Below, one piece after another: positions 7,980 to 16,222 of a stretch of 37,137 nucleotides of DNA. Made by a program: the position numbers and the translations under genes. Every line of letters starts with the position of its first letter. The first letter of the stretch is position 1. Source of the DNA: Rhodobacter sp. (GTDB taxonomy: Bacteria > Pseudomonadota > Alphaproteobacteria > Rhodobacterales > Rhodobacteraceae); contig JAPOUP010000006.1 of NCBI GenBank assembly GCA_026708635.1, positions 1 to 37,137 of the forward strand. Reading direction: 5' to 3'. Under the pieces are notes generated by a model. The model was not told the DNA's origin. It did no database searches and saw nothing but the letters and a program-made list of their open reading frames with translations.

Positions 7980-8746
7980 GTCGTCAGGTAGCGCTTGTCA
8001 CGGGATCCGGCCGGGGCATCGGTCTGGCGACCGCCCGCGCCCTCTCATTGGAGGGATTTGCCGTAGCGATCAATGACACCGAGGATTCCGACGATCTGGC
8101 CGATGCGCTGGAAACGCTTCGCGCCGAAGGCTTCCAGGTCGCATCGAATCCCTTTGACGTGACCGACCTGGCCGGTCACGAGGCGGCCCTGGCCAGGACA
8201 GAGGACATGCTTGGGCCTCTCACCACGCTGGTGAACAACGCGGGTGTGGGAGTCATGCGGCGCGGCGACCCCCTGGATGTCAGCGCCGAAAGCTGGGACC
8301 GGTGCGTCGCCGTCAACGCCAGGGCCATGTTCTTCCTCATACAGGCGTTCTCGCGGCGCCTGCTCGCGAGAGAGAGGGACGGATCGCTGTTCCATGCGGT
8401 TGTGAACGTCACGTCAGCCAACGCCGTCGCGGTGGCGGTTCCGCGCGCGGAATATTGCGCGTCGAAAGCCGCCGCGGCGATGGTCTCAAAGGTCTGGGCG
8501 GCGCGGTTGGGTGCCGAAGACATCGCCGTATATGACGTACGGCCCGGACTCATCGACACGGCGATGACCGCGTCGGTGATCGATGGCTACCGGCGGCGGG
8601 CGGCTGAGGGCCTGACCCTTTTCCCGAGGGTTGGTCAGCCAGGGGACGTCGGAACCGTGATCGCGTCGCTCGCGTCCGGACGACTGCCCTATACAACCGG
8701 CCAAGCCATATCCGTCGATGCCGGTATGCTCGTTCCGCGCTTCTGA
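7976..8746 (+). CDS. Short-chain dehydrogenase/reductase (SDR)
   Basis: Classical SDR of 256 residues. The cofactor motif TGSGRGIG is near the N-terminus, NNAG follows, and the catalytic Ser147, Tyr160 and Lys164 (YCASK) have canonical spacing. The GTG start lies in a GTGA overlap with the acyl-CoA dehydrogenase, so the two are translationally coupled. SDRs of this type oxidise or reduce a hydroxyl/keto group using NAD(P)(H); both sugar-alcohol and 3-ketoacyl substrates are possible. The acidic residue after the second strand (INDTEDSDD) favours NAD(H) over NADP(H). The exact reaction is unknown. Confidence 0.88.
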   Translation: MSRQVALVTGSGRGIGLATARALSLEGFAVAINDTEDSDDLADALETLRAEGFQVASNPFDVTDLAGHEAALARTEDMLGPLTTLVNNAGVGVMRRGDPLDVSAESWDRCVAVNARAMFFLIQAFSRRLLARERDGSLFHAVVNVTSANAVAVAVPRAEYCASKAAAAMVSKVWAARLGAEDIAVYDVRPGLIDTAMTASVIDGYRRRAAEGLTLFPRVGQPGDVGTVIASLASGRLPYTTGQAISVDAGMLVPRF

Positions 8747-8754
8747 GGTCAAGG

Positions 8755-9906
8755 ATGAAGATTTCGCTGCCAGACGCCAAAGGCATTTTGAGGGAACACA
8801 CGCTCTCCGGCACGCCGGTCGAGCCGGTTCCGGTTGGGACTGACCCGGTGCGCACCGTCATTTCCGCGGCCCATGTGGTCGCCGACCCGCTGGCGGACCG
8901 CGATCCGTCCGGGTCGGTCCCGGTTGACTGGGAAGCGACAATGGCTTTCCGAAGGCATCTGGCCGGGCTGGGTCTGGGAATCGCCGAAGCCATGGATACG
9001 GCCCAGCGTGGCATGGGACTTGACTGGCCGGCGTCGCTGGAACTGATCGAAAGGACCGGGTCGGAACTGCCGCGGGCCCTGGTGTTCAACGGCTGCGGTA
9101 CCGACCAACTGGACCCATCGGACGCCAGGGATCTCGACGACGTGCGTCGCGCGTATTTCGAGCAGCTGGAAGCCGTGCAGAGAATCGGGGGCCGCGTGAT
9201 CGTGATGGCAAGCCGCGCGCTCGCGAGAGTGGCCAACACACCGGATGACTACATCAAGGTCTATCGTGATGTTCTTGATGCCTGCGATAGACCCGCGATC
9301 CTGCACTGGCTTGGAGATATGTTCGATCCGAGCCTGGCCGGCTACTGGGGCGCTGAGGAGTGCGAGCGCGCTATGGACACGGTACATGCTATTATCCGGG
9401 AAAATGCCCGGAAGGTCGATGGCATAAAGCTCTCGTTGCTCGACAGTGAAAGGGAGATTCTGATGCGTCGGCGGCTGCCCGCCGGGGTGCGGATGTACAC
9501 CGGAGACGACTTCAGCTACCCGGAACTGATCGCGGGTGACGGCGAAGGGTTCTCCCACGCGCTACTGGGAATTTTCGATCCGCTCGCCGATATAGTCGGC
9601 GCGGCGCTCCAGCGACTCGAAACCGGTGACGTTCGTGGGTTCCGGGCCATGCTCGACCCCACCGTATCCCTGGCCAAAGTGATTTTCCGCGCACCCACGC
9701 GACACTACAAGACCGGCGTCGTGTTCCTCGCCTGGCTCAACGGTCATCAGGACCACTTCGTGATGCTTGGGGGTGCGCAGTCCATGCGTCCGCTGCCTTA
9801 TTTCGTGGAGTGCTTCAGGCTCGCCGACGGGAATGGTCTACTGAGGGATCCGGATCTCGCCGTTCACCGCATGAAGACACTGCTCGCGCTTCATGGCTTT
9901 GGGTGA
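8755..9906 (+). CDS. DUF993 protein, dihydrodipicolinate-synthase-like TIM barrel
   Basis: Recognised as a DUF993-type protein (383 residues), a family without an established reaction that is related in fold to DHDPS/NAL aldolases. The segment VDGIKLSLLD places Lys225 where DHDPS-family enzymes have the Schiff-base lysine (GIKEATG-like). The usual YNxP tyrosine segment is replaced by ILHWLGDMFDP, so the chemistry may differ from DHDPS. A carbon-carbon lyase or hydrolyase acting on a keto-sugar or keto-acid is a reasonable guess. GAGGT lies 5 nt before the start, which is 8 nt after the SDR stop; the end overlaps the next gene by 14 nt. Such proteins often lie in sugar or inositol-type catabolic clusters, consistent with the transporter downstream. 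Confidence 0.8.
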   Translation: MKISLPDAKGILREHTLSGTPVEPVPVGTDPVRTVISAAHVVADPLADRDPSGSVPVDWEATMAFRRHLAGLGLGIAEAMDTAQRGMGLDWPASLELIERTGSELPRALVFNGCGTDQLDPSDARDLDDVRRAYFEQLEAVQRIGGRVIVMASRALARVANTPDDYIKVYRDVLDACDRPAILHWLGDMFDPSLAGYWGAEECERAMDTVHAIIRENARKVDGIKLSLLDSEREILMRRRLPAGVRMYTGDDFSYPELIAGDGEGFSHALLGIFDPLADIVGAALQRLETGDVRGFRAMLDPTVSLAKVIFRAPTRHYKTGVVFLAWLNGHQDHFVMLGGAQSMRPLPYFVECFRLADGNGLLRDPDLAVHRMKTLLALHGFG

Positions 9907-10744
9907 CGGCGTTCCGGGTCCCCGCCGTGGCCTTGCCCTGAACACGGCTACGCTGGGGCATAACCTCGACGGATACGGCGCCGGATGGTCGGCGGAACGG
10001 ATCATCGATGCCTGCGCGGAACGCGGGTTGGCGGGCATCGTGTTCTGGCGGCGCGAGATCGGCGCGAGGGCCCACGAAATCGGCCAGCGCGTACGCGCGG
10101 CAGGAATGGAGGTCATCGGCCTGTGCCGCACGCCTTACATAACCGGGCCGGAAGCCGGAACGGACGACGAGGTGAAGGCTTCCATTGAAATGGCGGCGGC
10201 TCTCGGCGCTCCGGTCATCACGATAGTCACCGGTGGTACCGAGCCGGGTACTAAAGGCGTTCTGGAAAGTCAGAGGTTACTCGCTGACCGCGTCGGGCGG
10301 ATCGCCGATTACGCGGCCGATCTGGGCGTCTGCCTGGCGCTGGAGCCTCTCAACCCGATGTTCGGCGGAAACCGGACGGTCCTGATGAGCGTCGGTGACG
10401 CCCTGCGCGTCTGTAACTGGATCGATTCCCCGAACGTTGGTATCGCCGTTGATGTCTATCATGTGTGGTGGGACACCGGGTTGTCGGACGCCTGCAGGGC
10501 GGCCGGAGGGCGCGTCGTTAGCTATCATCTATGCGATTGGCTGGAGAACACGGAGGACATGCTTCTGGACAGAGGCATGATGGGTGACGGCGTGGCTGAC
10601 CTGAAGGGAATCAGCGACGCGGTCGAACGGGCAGGTTATCGCGGCGTGTGCGAAGTCGAGGTGTTCTCCGCGGGAAACTGGTGGCTAAGGGACCCTGATG
10701 AGGTTCTGGACATCATGTTAGAGCGGTTCAGAACGCTATGCTGA
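9893..10744 (+). CDS. Sugar phosphate isomerase/epimerase (xylose-isomerase-like TIM barrel)
   Basis: AP-endonuclease-2/xylose-isomerase-like barrel of 283 residues. Candidate divalent-metal ligands fall where the family has them: Glu151 (LALEPLNP), Asp187 (AVDVYHVWW), His212 (SYHLCDW) and Glu256 (CEVEVFS). Members isomerise or epimerise sugars and keto-inositols, or act as metal-dependent lyases or hydroxypyruvate isomerases. The ATG lies inside the last codons of the DUF993 gene, so the two proteins are probably made together and may catalyse consecutive steps. The substrate cannot be read from the sequence. Confidence 0.85.
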   Translation: MALGDGVPGPRRGLALNTATLGHNLDGYGAGWSAERIIDACAERGLAGIVFWRREIGARAHEIGQRVRAAGMEVIGLCRTPYITGPEAGTDDEVKASIEMAAALGAPVITIVTGGTEPGTKGVLESQRLLADRVGRIADYAADLGVCLALEPLNPMFGGNRTVLMSVGDALRVCNWIDSPNVGIAVDVYHVWWDTGLSDACRAAGGRVVSYHLCDWLENTEDMLLDRGMMGDGVADLKGISDAVERAGYRGVCEVEVFSAGNWWLRDPDEVLDIMLERFRTLC

Positions 10745-10763
10745 ACCGCTTGCAATCACCGGT

Positions 10764-10812
10764 CGGCGGTTAATTGCCGCCGCATCGGGAAACACGCGGG
10801 CAAGCCGCGTGT
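10764..10812 (+). other. Two consecutive hairpins between isomerase and binding-protein genes
   Basis: CGGCGG pairs with CCGCCG (10764-10782, loop TTAATTG), and ACACGCGG pairs perfectly with CCGCGTGT (10792-10812, loop GCAAG). Neither has a T-run. They sit between the catabolic genes and the transporter genes and could be an intercistronic processing or stabilising element that lets the binding-protein mRNA accumulate. Confidence 0.45.
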
Positions 10813-10845
10813 CTGTGGAAACAACACATCAGGGAGACTGACAGG

Positions 10846-12093
10846 ATGAGTTTGAGAACAAGAACAGCCGCGCTTCTGGCGGCGACCGGGCTGTCCGCGG
10901 GCGCGGCGGCGGCGGGCGATGTGGAGGTGCTTCATTGGTGGACGTCAGGCGGTGAGGCCGCGGCGCTGAACGTACTGAAGCAGGATCTGGAGAGCCAGGG
11001 CATAGGTTGGCTGGACATGCCGGTCGCTGGCGGCGGCGGCGGGAACGCGATGACCGTGCTGCGTGCGCGTGTCACGGCGGGCAATGCGCCGACGGCGGTG
11101 CAGATGCTCGGTTTCGACATTCTGGACTGGGCCAGGGAAGGCGCTCTCGCCGATCTCAACGAAATCGCGGCGATGGAAGGTTGGGACGACGTGGTGCCGG
11201 AGGCCCTGCAGGCGTTTGCCAAACACGATGGCAAATGGATTTCCGCGCCCGTGAATGTGCACTCCACCAACTGGGTCTGGGCGAACAAGGCCCTTCTCGA
11301 TCAAAACGGAATCGAGATTCCGACGACCTGGGACGAATTCACGACCGCGGTCGAGAAGCTCGCGGCTGCCGGGGTGACCCCGATCGCCCATGGCGGCGAG
11401 GCATGGCAAGAGGCGACCGTGTTTGACGCGATTGCCATGTCCGCCGGCGGGCCGGACTTCTACAGGTCGGCGTTCATTGATCTTGATGAAAGCGCGCTGG
11501 GCTCCGAAACGATGAGGGAGGCGTTCGATCGCATGGCGTTCATCCGCGGCCATGTGGACGAGAACTTCTCCGGCCGTTCGTGGAATCTGGCGACAGCCAT
11601 GGTCATCAATGGCGAGGCCGCGTTCCAGATGATGGGTGACTGGGCGAAAGGGGAGTTCCTGAACGCCGGCCAGACCCCGGGCGAGGAATTCCTGTGCTTC
11701 CGCTTCCCGGGTACGGTGGAGCAGGTGACGTTCAACGCGGACCAGTTCGCGATGTTCGATCAGGGTGGGGCGGTGTCACCCGAACAGGCGGCGCTGGCAA
11801 GCGCAATTCTTTCGCCGTCCTTCCAGTCGGCCTTCAACGTCGTCAAGGGTTCGGTGCCCGCCCGTACCGATGTGTCGGACGCGGATTTCGACGCCTGCGG
11901 CAGGCAGGGCATGAAGGATCTGGCCGCCGCTTCGTCGTCCGGTAACCTGTTCGGCTCGATGGCCCATGGCCATGCGGCACCAGCGTCGGTGAGAAACGCG
12001 ATCTACGACGTCGTGACCGCGCATTTCAACGGCGAGTACGACAGTTCCACCGCCGTGCGGGAACTCGTCGACGCGGTAGAGCTCGCGAAATAG
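10846..12093 (+). CDS. Sugar ABC transporter periplasmic binding protein (GtsA-like, CUT1)
   Basis: Periplasmic solute-binding protein of 415 residues that delivers a sugar to the permeases encoded next. Residues 1-23 form a signal peptide (RTRT, a hydrophobic stretch, then GAAAA). The mature start [24 protein letters not shown] and the block [15 protein letters not shown] are close to the glucose/mannose binding proteins of the Gts type. AGGGAG at 10831-10836 is 9 nt before the chosen ATG; the in-frame ATG at 10774 would add a non-signal N-terminus over the hairpins. A strong hairpin follows, as is common after binding-protein genes expressed above their permeases. The family is clear; the sugar could be glucose, mannose or a derivative. 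Confidence 0.9.
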   Translation: MSLRTRTAALLAATGLSAGAAAAGDVEVLHWWTSGGEAAALNVLKQDLESQGIGWLDMPVAGGGGGNAMTVLRARVTAGNAPTAVQMLGFDILDWAREGALADLNEIAAMEGWDDVVPEALQAFAKHDGKWISAPVNVHSTNWVWANKALLDQNGIEIPTTWDEFTTAVEKLAAAGVTPIAHGGEAWQEATVFDAIAMSAGGPDFYRSAFIDLDESALGSETMREAFDRMAFIRGHVDENFSGRSWNLATAMVINGEAAFQMMGDWAKGEFLNAGQTPGEEFLCFRFPGTVEQVTFNADQFAMFDQGGAVSPEQAALASAILSPSFQSAFNVVKGSVPARTDVSDADFDACGRQGMKDLAAASSSGNLFGSMAHGHAAPASVRNAIYDVVTAHFNGEYDSSTAVRELVDAVELAK

Positions 12094-12101
12094 CTGGTTC
12101 G

Positions 12102-12129
12102 GCGGCCCCGGGCCTGAACCCGGGGCCGC
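12102..12129 (+). other. Perfect 11-bp hairpin after the binding-protein gene
   Basis: GCGGCCCCGGG and CCCGGGGCCGC pair perfectly around the loop CCTGAA. It is 8 nt after the stop and 13 nt before the permease start, without a T-run. Such intercistronic stems in sugar transport operons protect the upstream mRNA from 3' decay or attenuate read-through, raising binding protein over membrane subunits. Confidence 0.6.
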
Positions 12130-12142
12130 GCCGGTTTACGCA

Positions 12143-13033
12143 ATGGTTCCGGAACGCGACTATCGCACGCGCCTGCAGGTCTGGCTGCCCAAGCTGGTCC
12201 TGTCGCCATCGGTCGCGCTGATCGCCGTATTCGTCTATGGTTTTATCCTGTTTACCGTGTATCTCAGTTTCACGGACAGCAGGATTCTTCCAAGTTTCGG
12301 CCTGGTTGGCTGGTCGAATTACGAAAAGCTTTTTCGCCTCAGCCACTGGGAAATCTCGATCGCAAATCTTGGCGTCTTTTCCGTCCTGTACATAGGCATC
12401 TGCACCGTCATTGGCCTGGCGTTGGCCATCTTTCTTGACCAGAAAATCCGCGGAGAGGGCGTGCTCCGTCCGATCTACCTGTACCCGATGGCGCTCAGCT
12501 TCATCGTGACCGGTACGGCGTGGAAGTGGCTTCTGGATCCGGGTATCGGCCTGGAAAACACAATGCATGACTGGGGCTGGGAGTCGTTCAGCTTCAACTG
12601 GATAAAGGACCGTGACTACGCGCTTTACTGCGTGGTTCTCGCGGCCGTCTGGCAGACGAGCGGGTTCGTGATGGCGATGTTTCTCGCGGGTCTGCGCGGC
12701 ATTGACAACGAGATGCTGAAAGCCGCGCAGATCGACGGAGCGTCGAACTTCAGCCTATATCGCCGCATCGTTATCCCGCAGCTCCGGCCGGCGTTTCTGA
12801 GCGCGTTCGTCATCCTCGGCCATCTCGCGATCAAGTCCTACGACCTTGTGATCGCGCTGACCGGCGGAGGGCCGGGAAGGGCGACCGAACTGCCGGCGAC
12901 CTTCATGTATTCCTACACGTTCACCCGGAACCAGATGGCGATCGGTGCGTCCTCCGCCGTCATAATGCTTATGACAATCGCCGCGATCATGGTTCCGTAT
13001 CTATACTCGGAACTGAGAGAGCAAAAACAGTGA
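12143..13033 (+). CDS. Sugar ABC transporter permease 1 (GtsB-like)
   Basis: Inner-membrane subunit of 296 residues with about six hydrophobic helices. The EAA loop that contacts the ATPase is present as EMLKAAQIDGASNFSLYRRIVIPQLRP. The MalF-type place in the operon (directly after the binding protein, before a second permease) fits CUT1 sugar importers. No strong ribosome site precedes the ATG, and the upstream hairpin may lower its translation. Its stop overlaps the next permease in a GTGA. Confidence 0.92.
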   Translation: MVPERDYRTRLQVWLPKLVLSPSVALIAVFVYGFILFTVYLSFTDSRILPSFGLVGWSNYEKLFRLSHWEISIANLGVFSVLYIGICTVIGLALAIFLDQKIRGEGVLRPIYLYPMALSFIVTGTAWKWLLDPGIGLENTMHDWGWESFSFNWIKDRDYALYCVVLAAVWQTSGFVMAMFLAGLRGIDNEMLKAAQIDGASNFSLYRRIVIPQLRPAFLSAFVILGHLAIKSYDLVIALTGGGPGRATELPATFMYSYTFTRNQMAIGASSAVIMLMTIAAIMVPYLYSELREQKQ

Positions 13034-13911
13034 CCTCAGGGGACATGGATACGGCGGTTCGCACTGGGAACGTGGCGCGAACGTTCATTTACCTGACGCT
13101 TCTGCTGTTCGCGCTGTTCTACATGCTGCCACTATTCGTGATGCTGGTGAACTCGGTCAAGCCGCTATCCGAGATCACCGGCGGTAACATGATGAGTTTT
13201 CCCGAGGTCTGGACCCTTGATCCCTGGCGGGACGCCTGGTCGAAGGCCCAGGTCGGCGTGCAGGCCACGGGCCTAAGGCCATACTTCTGGAATTCGATTA
13301 AGATGGTGGTTCCCGCGGTCGCGATCTCGACCGTCATGGGAGCGCTAAACGGCTATGTTTTGACGAAGTGGCGCTTCCGCTACGACACAATACTCTTTGG
13401 TTTCATGCTGTTCGCCTGTTTCATCCCGTTCCAGATCGTCCTGATTCCCATGGCGCGGGTCCTTGGCCTGGCCGGAATCGCGGGAACCACCTCCGGTCTT
13501 GTCCTAGTCCACGTGGTCTATGGTCTCGGTTTCACGACTCTCTATTTTCGAAACTACTATGCGGCGTTCCCCACCGAACTGGTTCGGGCGGCGCAGATCG
13601 ACGGGGCCGGGTTTTTCCGGATATTCTGGCGCATCCTGTTACCCAGTTCCGGACCGATTATCGTCGTGAGCGTTATCTGGCAGTTCACGAATATCTGGAA
13701 CGACTTTCTGTTTGGAGCGAGTTTCGCCGATTTCGATAGCCAACCGATGACTGTGGCGCTGAATAACCTTGTCCAGTCGTCGACCGGCGTGCAGGAATAC
13801 AACGTCCATTTCGCCGGTGCGATATACGCGGCTCTCCCGACGCTGCTCGTCTATGTCGTCGCGGGACGCTATTTCGTACGTGGCCTTATGGCAGGATCCG
13901 TGAAAGGCTGA
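13030..13911 (+). CDS. Sugar ABC transporter permease 2 (GtsC-like)
   Basis: MalG-type inner-membrane subunit of 293 residues with six predicted helices. The EAA loop appears as ELVRAAQIDGAGFFRIFWRILLPSSGP. It starts at a GTG within the stop of permease 1 (4-nt overlap); an in-frame ATG at 13045 is the alternative. The ATPase gene follows 3 nt after the stop. It forms the heterodimeric channel with permease 1. Confidence 0.92.
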   Translation: MTSGDMDTAVRTGNVARTFIYLTLLLFALFYMLPLFVMLVNSVKPLSEITGGNMMSFPEVWTLDPWRDAWSKAQVGVQATGLRPYFWNSIKMVVPAVAISTVMGALNGYVLTKWRFRYDTILFGFMLFACFIPFQIVLIPMARVLGLAGIAGTTSGLVLVHVVYGLGFTTLYFRNYYAAFPTELVRAAQIDGAGFFRIFWRILLPSSGPIIVVSVIWQFTNIWNDFLFGASFADFDSQPMTVALNNLVQSSTGVQEYNVHFAGAIYAALPTLLVYVVAGRYFVRGLMAGSVKG

Positions 13912-13914
13912 TCT

Positions 13915-15030
13915 ATGGGATTCCTTGAAATCCGCAACGCCACCAAGTCCTACGGCTCGGTAGAGGTACTGCACGAGATCGACATTTCGGTGGAAAAAGG
14001 GGAATTTCTGGTGCTTGTTGGTCCGTCCGGCTGCGGTAAGTCGACCCTGCTTAACATGATCGCGGGTCTGGAAGGGATCACCGGCGGCGAGATCTCCATA
14101 CGCGGCAACATAATGAATGGAGTACATCCGTCCCGCCGCAACATCGCGATGGTGTTCCAGTCATACGCGCTGTATCCCAACATGACCGTAGCGCAGAACA
14201 TCACCTTCGGCCTGGAGATGCATGGCGTCGCCAAGAGCGAGCGTGAGCGGGCCTTGCGGGACGTCGCGCGGCTGCTGCAGATAGAACAGCTTCTGAAGCG
14301 CAAGCCCGCGCAGCTTTCCGGCGGTCAGCGACAAAGGGTGGCTATGGGTCGTGCGTTGGTGCGTGATCCGGACGTTTTTCTTTTCGATGAACCGCTATCC
14401 AACCTTGACGCCAAGCTGCGTGTGGACATGCGAACCGAAATCAAGAAGCTGCACCAGGATCTCGGTGCCACGATCGTCTATGTCACCCATGACCAGATCG
14501 AGGCGATGACGCTTTCGACCCGAATCGCCGTGATGAACGCCGGTCGCATCCAGCAACTCGGAACTCCCAGGGAAATTTACGATACGCCTTCGAACGTATT
14601 TGTCGCCACATTCATGGGCTCGCCCTCCATGAATCTCGTTCCGGTCACCGTGCGGGTTGACGGCGCCAACGTTATCGCCGAGGTGGCCCAGCGGGAGGGA
14701 AAAAGGATTGGTCTCAAGTTCTTCAGGCCCTGCGAGGCGCTCCGGGCCCGTGACGGCCGGGCGGTGACGCTCGGTATCCGGCCCGAGGCATTGACCGACG
14801 TTGAGGGCGCCGACCAGCGCTCCATCCATGTGGAACGTATGGAAAGCGTCGTTGGCGTCGCCGAGCCGGCGGGCTCCGACACCTTCGTAACGACGAGAAT
14901 AGGCGGCGTGGACTGCGTGGCGCGGATGAGGGCGGATGCGGAGGTGGCTCCCGGAAGCAACGCGGAGTTCGCACTCAACATGGAAAAGGCGGTGGCGTTC
15001 GACCCGGAAACCGGACTGAGGATCGTCTGA
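13915..15030 (+). CDS. Sugar ABC transporter ATP-binding protein (MalK/UgpC-like, GtsD-like)
   Basis: Cytoplasmic ATPase of 371 residues that powers the importer. Walker A GPSGCGKST (residues 36-44), Q-loop MVFQSYALYP, signature LSGGQRQRVAMGRAL, Walker B VFLFDEPLSNLDAKLR and switch histidine YVTHDQIEAM are all present. A C-terminal TOBE/OB-type regulatory domain follows (about 240-371, with LGIRPEAL), as in MalK-type subunits. It is the last gene of the operon; an intrinsic terminator lies about 80 nt downstream. Confidence 0.95.
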   Translation: MGFLEIRNATKSYGSVEVLHEIDISVEKGEFLVLVGPSGCGKSTLLNMIAGLEGITGGEISIRGNIMNGVHPSRRNIAMVFQSYALYPNMTVAQNITFGLEMHGVAKSERERALRDVARLLQIEQLLKRKPAQLSGGQRQRVAMGRALVRDPDVFLFDEPLSNLDAKLRVDMRTEIKKLHQDLGATIVYVTHDQIEAMTLSTRIAVMNAGRIQQLGTPREIYDTPSNVFVATFMGSPSMNLVPVTVRVDGANVIAEVAQREGKRIGLKFFRPCEALRARDGRAVTLGIRPEALTDVEGADQRSIHVERMESVVGVAEPAGSDTFVTTRIGGVDCVARMRADAEVAPGSNAEFALNMEKAVAFDPETGLRIV

Positions 15031-15036
15031 GTCCCG

Positions 15037-15059
15037 GCGTCTCGGGAGGCTGGAGACGC
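15037..15059 (+). other. Hairpin just after the ABC ATPase gene
   Basis: GCGTCTC and GAGACGC pair perfectly across a 9-nt loop, starting 7 nt after the stop. There is no T-run. Probably the 3'-protecting stem of the operon mRNA in front of the true terminator at 15111. Confidence 0.4.
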
Positions 15060-15110
15060 GGTCCGCCGGCGCGGCGTGACTCCATCCCCATCGACGCGGG
15101 GCCCGGAGGC

Positions 15111-15136
15111 CCGAACCGCGCGGTCCGGAGTTTTTT
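15111..15136 (+). terminator. Rho-independent terminator of the sugar cluster
   Basis: CCGAACC (15111-15117) pairs with GGTCCGG (15122-15128), six pairs and one A-C mismatch around the loop GCGC. It is followed by AG and six T. This is the best T-tailed hairpin in the window and lies about 80 nt after the last transporter gene, converging on the tRNA gene. Confidence 0.6.
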
Positions 15137-15220
15137 CACTTCCGGCCGCCGTTACGCGCACCCGCCACGTCGGTATCCATTTCCCGACGCGTGTCCTCGG
15201 CGGTGAAGCCTGCAGGACGC

Positions 15221-15296
<76 letters not shown>

Positions 15297-15703
15297 AGCA
15301 ATAATGGTCAGCCTTTGGACCACCATTAATCTATATGGACCGGGGCGCGATAGTTCAAGGAAGAATGAAGAATATCGGCGATTTCCGGTAACTTCGCCTC
15401 CCACGGGGCGGCGGCGGTTCCCCGCGGCCATCGCTCTCGGCCGGGCGGACTGCCCGCTTTTCGGTAGCCTCCCGACAGGCCGCGCATCCTGTTCTGGATC
15501 CGTGTCCGTTCCTCGCTCCGGTGCCCGGAATCTGCCGTTCCGCCGTAGGCGACCGAGGGACGTCCCGTTCCAGCACCCCGGCCGTGACCGTGCGGTTCCC
15601 CGAGCGCATGGCGAAACCGGTCGGTTCTGGCATTGCCGATCCCGTGAATTCCCTTTCCGGCACCTACACGAGGCGCGGGGTACAGTGGTCCGAAATGCTA
15701 TAT
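15297..15703. other. Intergenic region upstream of tRNA-Ala
   Basis: About 400 bases without a supported gene; a minus-strand frame of 102 codons (15355-15663) has shadow-like composition. Near the tRNA, TAATGGT (15302-15308) and ACCATTA (15322-15328) form a perfect 7-nt inverted repeat in an AT-richer patch. The tRNA promoter, read on the minus strand, should lie in this patch. Confidence 0.45.
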
Positions 15704-15724
15704 GCCACCGTAGGGCCCGGTGGC
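15704..15724 (-). terminator. Hairpin downstream of the TIGR02300-like gene
   Basis: GCCACCG and CGGTGGC pair perfectly over a 7-nt loop, 7 nt beyond the stop of the minus-strand gene. The following bases on that strand are only moderately AT-rich (ATATAGCATTT), so termination is likely but not certain. Confidence 0.4.
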
Positions 15725-15731
15725 CGCGCTC

Positions 15732-16058
15732 CTAGTTTTCGTCCTCGTCGGCCGCTACGTCGGCGATCTCGTCAAGTGAGACATTGTCCTCATCGTCGTC
15801 TTCCAGAAGTTCGTCCTCGATCTGGACACCGCCCTTGCCGGCGCTTTCCGCGCTATCGTCGCCGTCGTCCACCAGAGTCAGGGCGTCATCGTCTGAATGG
15901 TCTGACTTTACGGAAACCGCCACGCGGGTTTTCACGCCGGCATCGAGTTCCACGACTTCCCCCGTGTATGGGCTGATTACCGGGTCCCTCCCCAGATCAT
16001 AGAATCGCCTGCCCGTCTCTGGACAGACCCGCTTGGTTCCCCATTCCGCTTTGGGCAT
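15732..16058 (-). CDS. TIGR02300-like small acidic protein
   Basis: A 108-residue protein. Its N-terminus, MPKAEWGTKRVCPETGRRFYDLGRDPVISPYTGE, is the conserved block of an alphaproteobacterial family of unknown function. The CPETGRRFYDL block resembles half of a zinc-ribbon. The second half is low-complexity and very rich in Asp and Glu, ending DVAADEDEN. The start at 16058 is chosen because the family begins at MPKAEWG and GAAGGGA lies upstream; an in-frame ATG at 16112 would add 18 unconserved residues. It is divergent from the metallopeptidase gene. Its role is not established. Confidence 0.85.
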   Translation of the reverse strand: MPKAEWGTKRVCPETGRRFYDLGRDPVISPYTGEVVELDAGVKTRVAVSVKSDHSDDDALTLVDDGDDSAESAGKGGVQIEDELLEDDDEDNVSLDEIADVAADEDEN

Positions 16059-16222
16059 ATAGACAATCCCTTCAGTTTTTTGCCAGTCAGTCAAGCCTGC
16101 GCCATCTGCCACAGCGGATGGACACTGTCAAAGCGATTGAGCCCGAAAGGCTTCAAGGGTTTAAGGTGGCAGAAATCACGGGAACGCCGTGGCGTGGCGA
16201 AGGGAGGTTAGGGATCCGGAGA

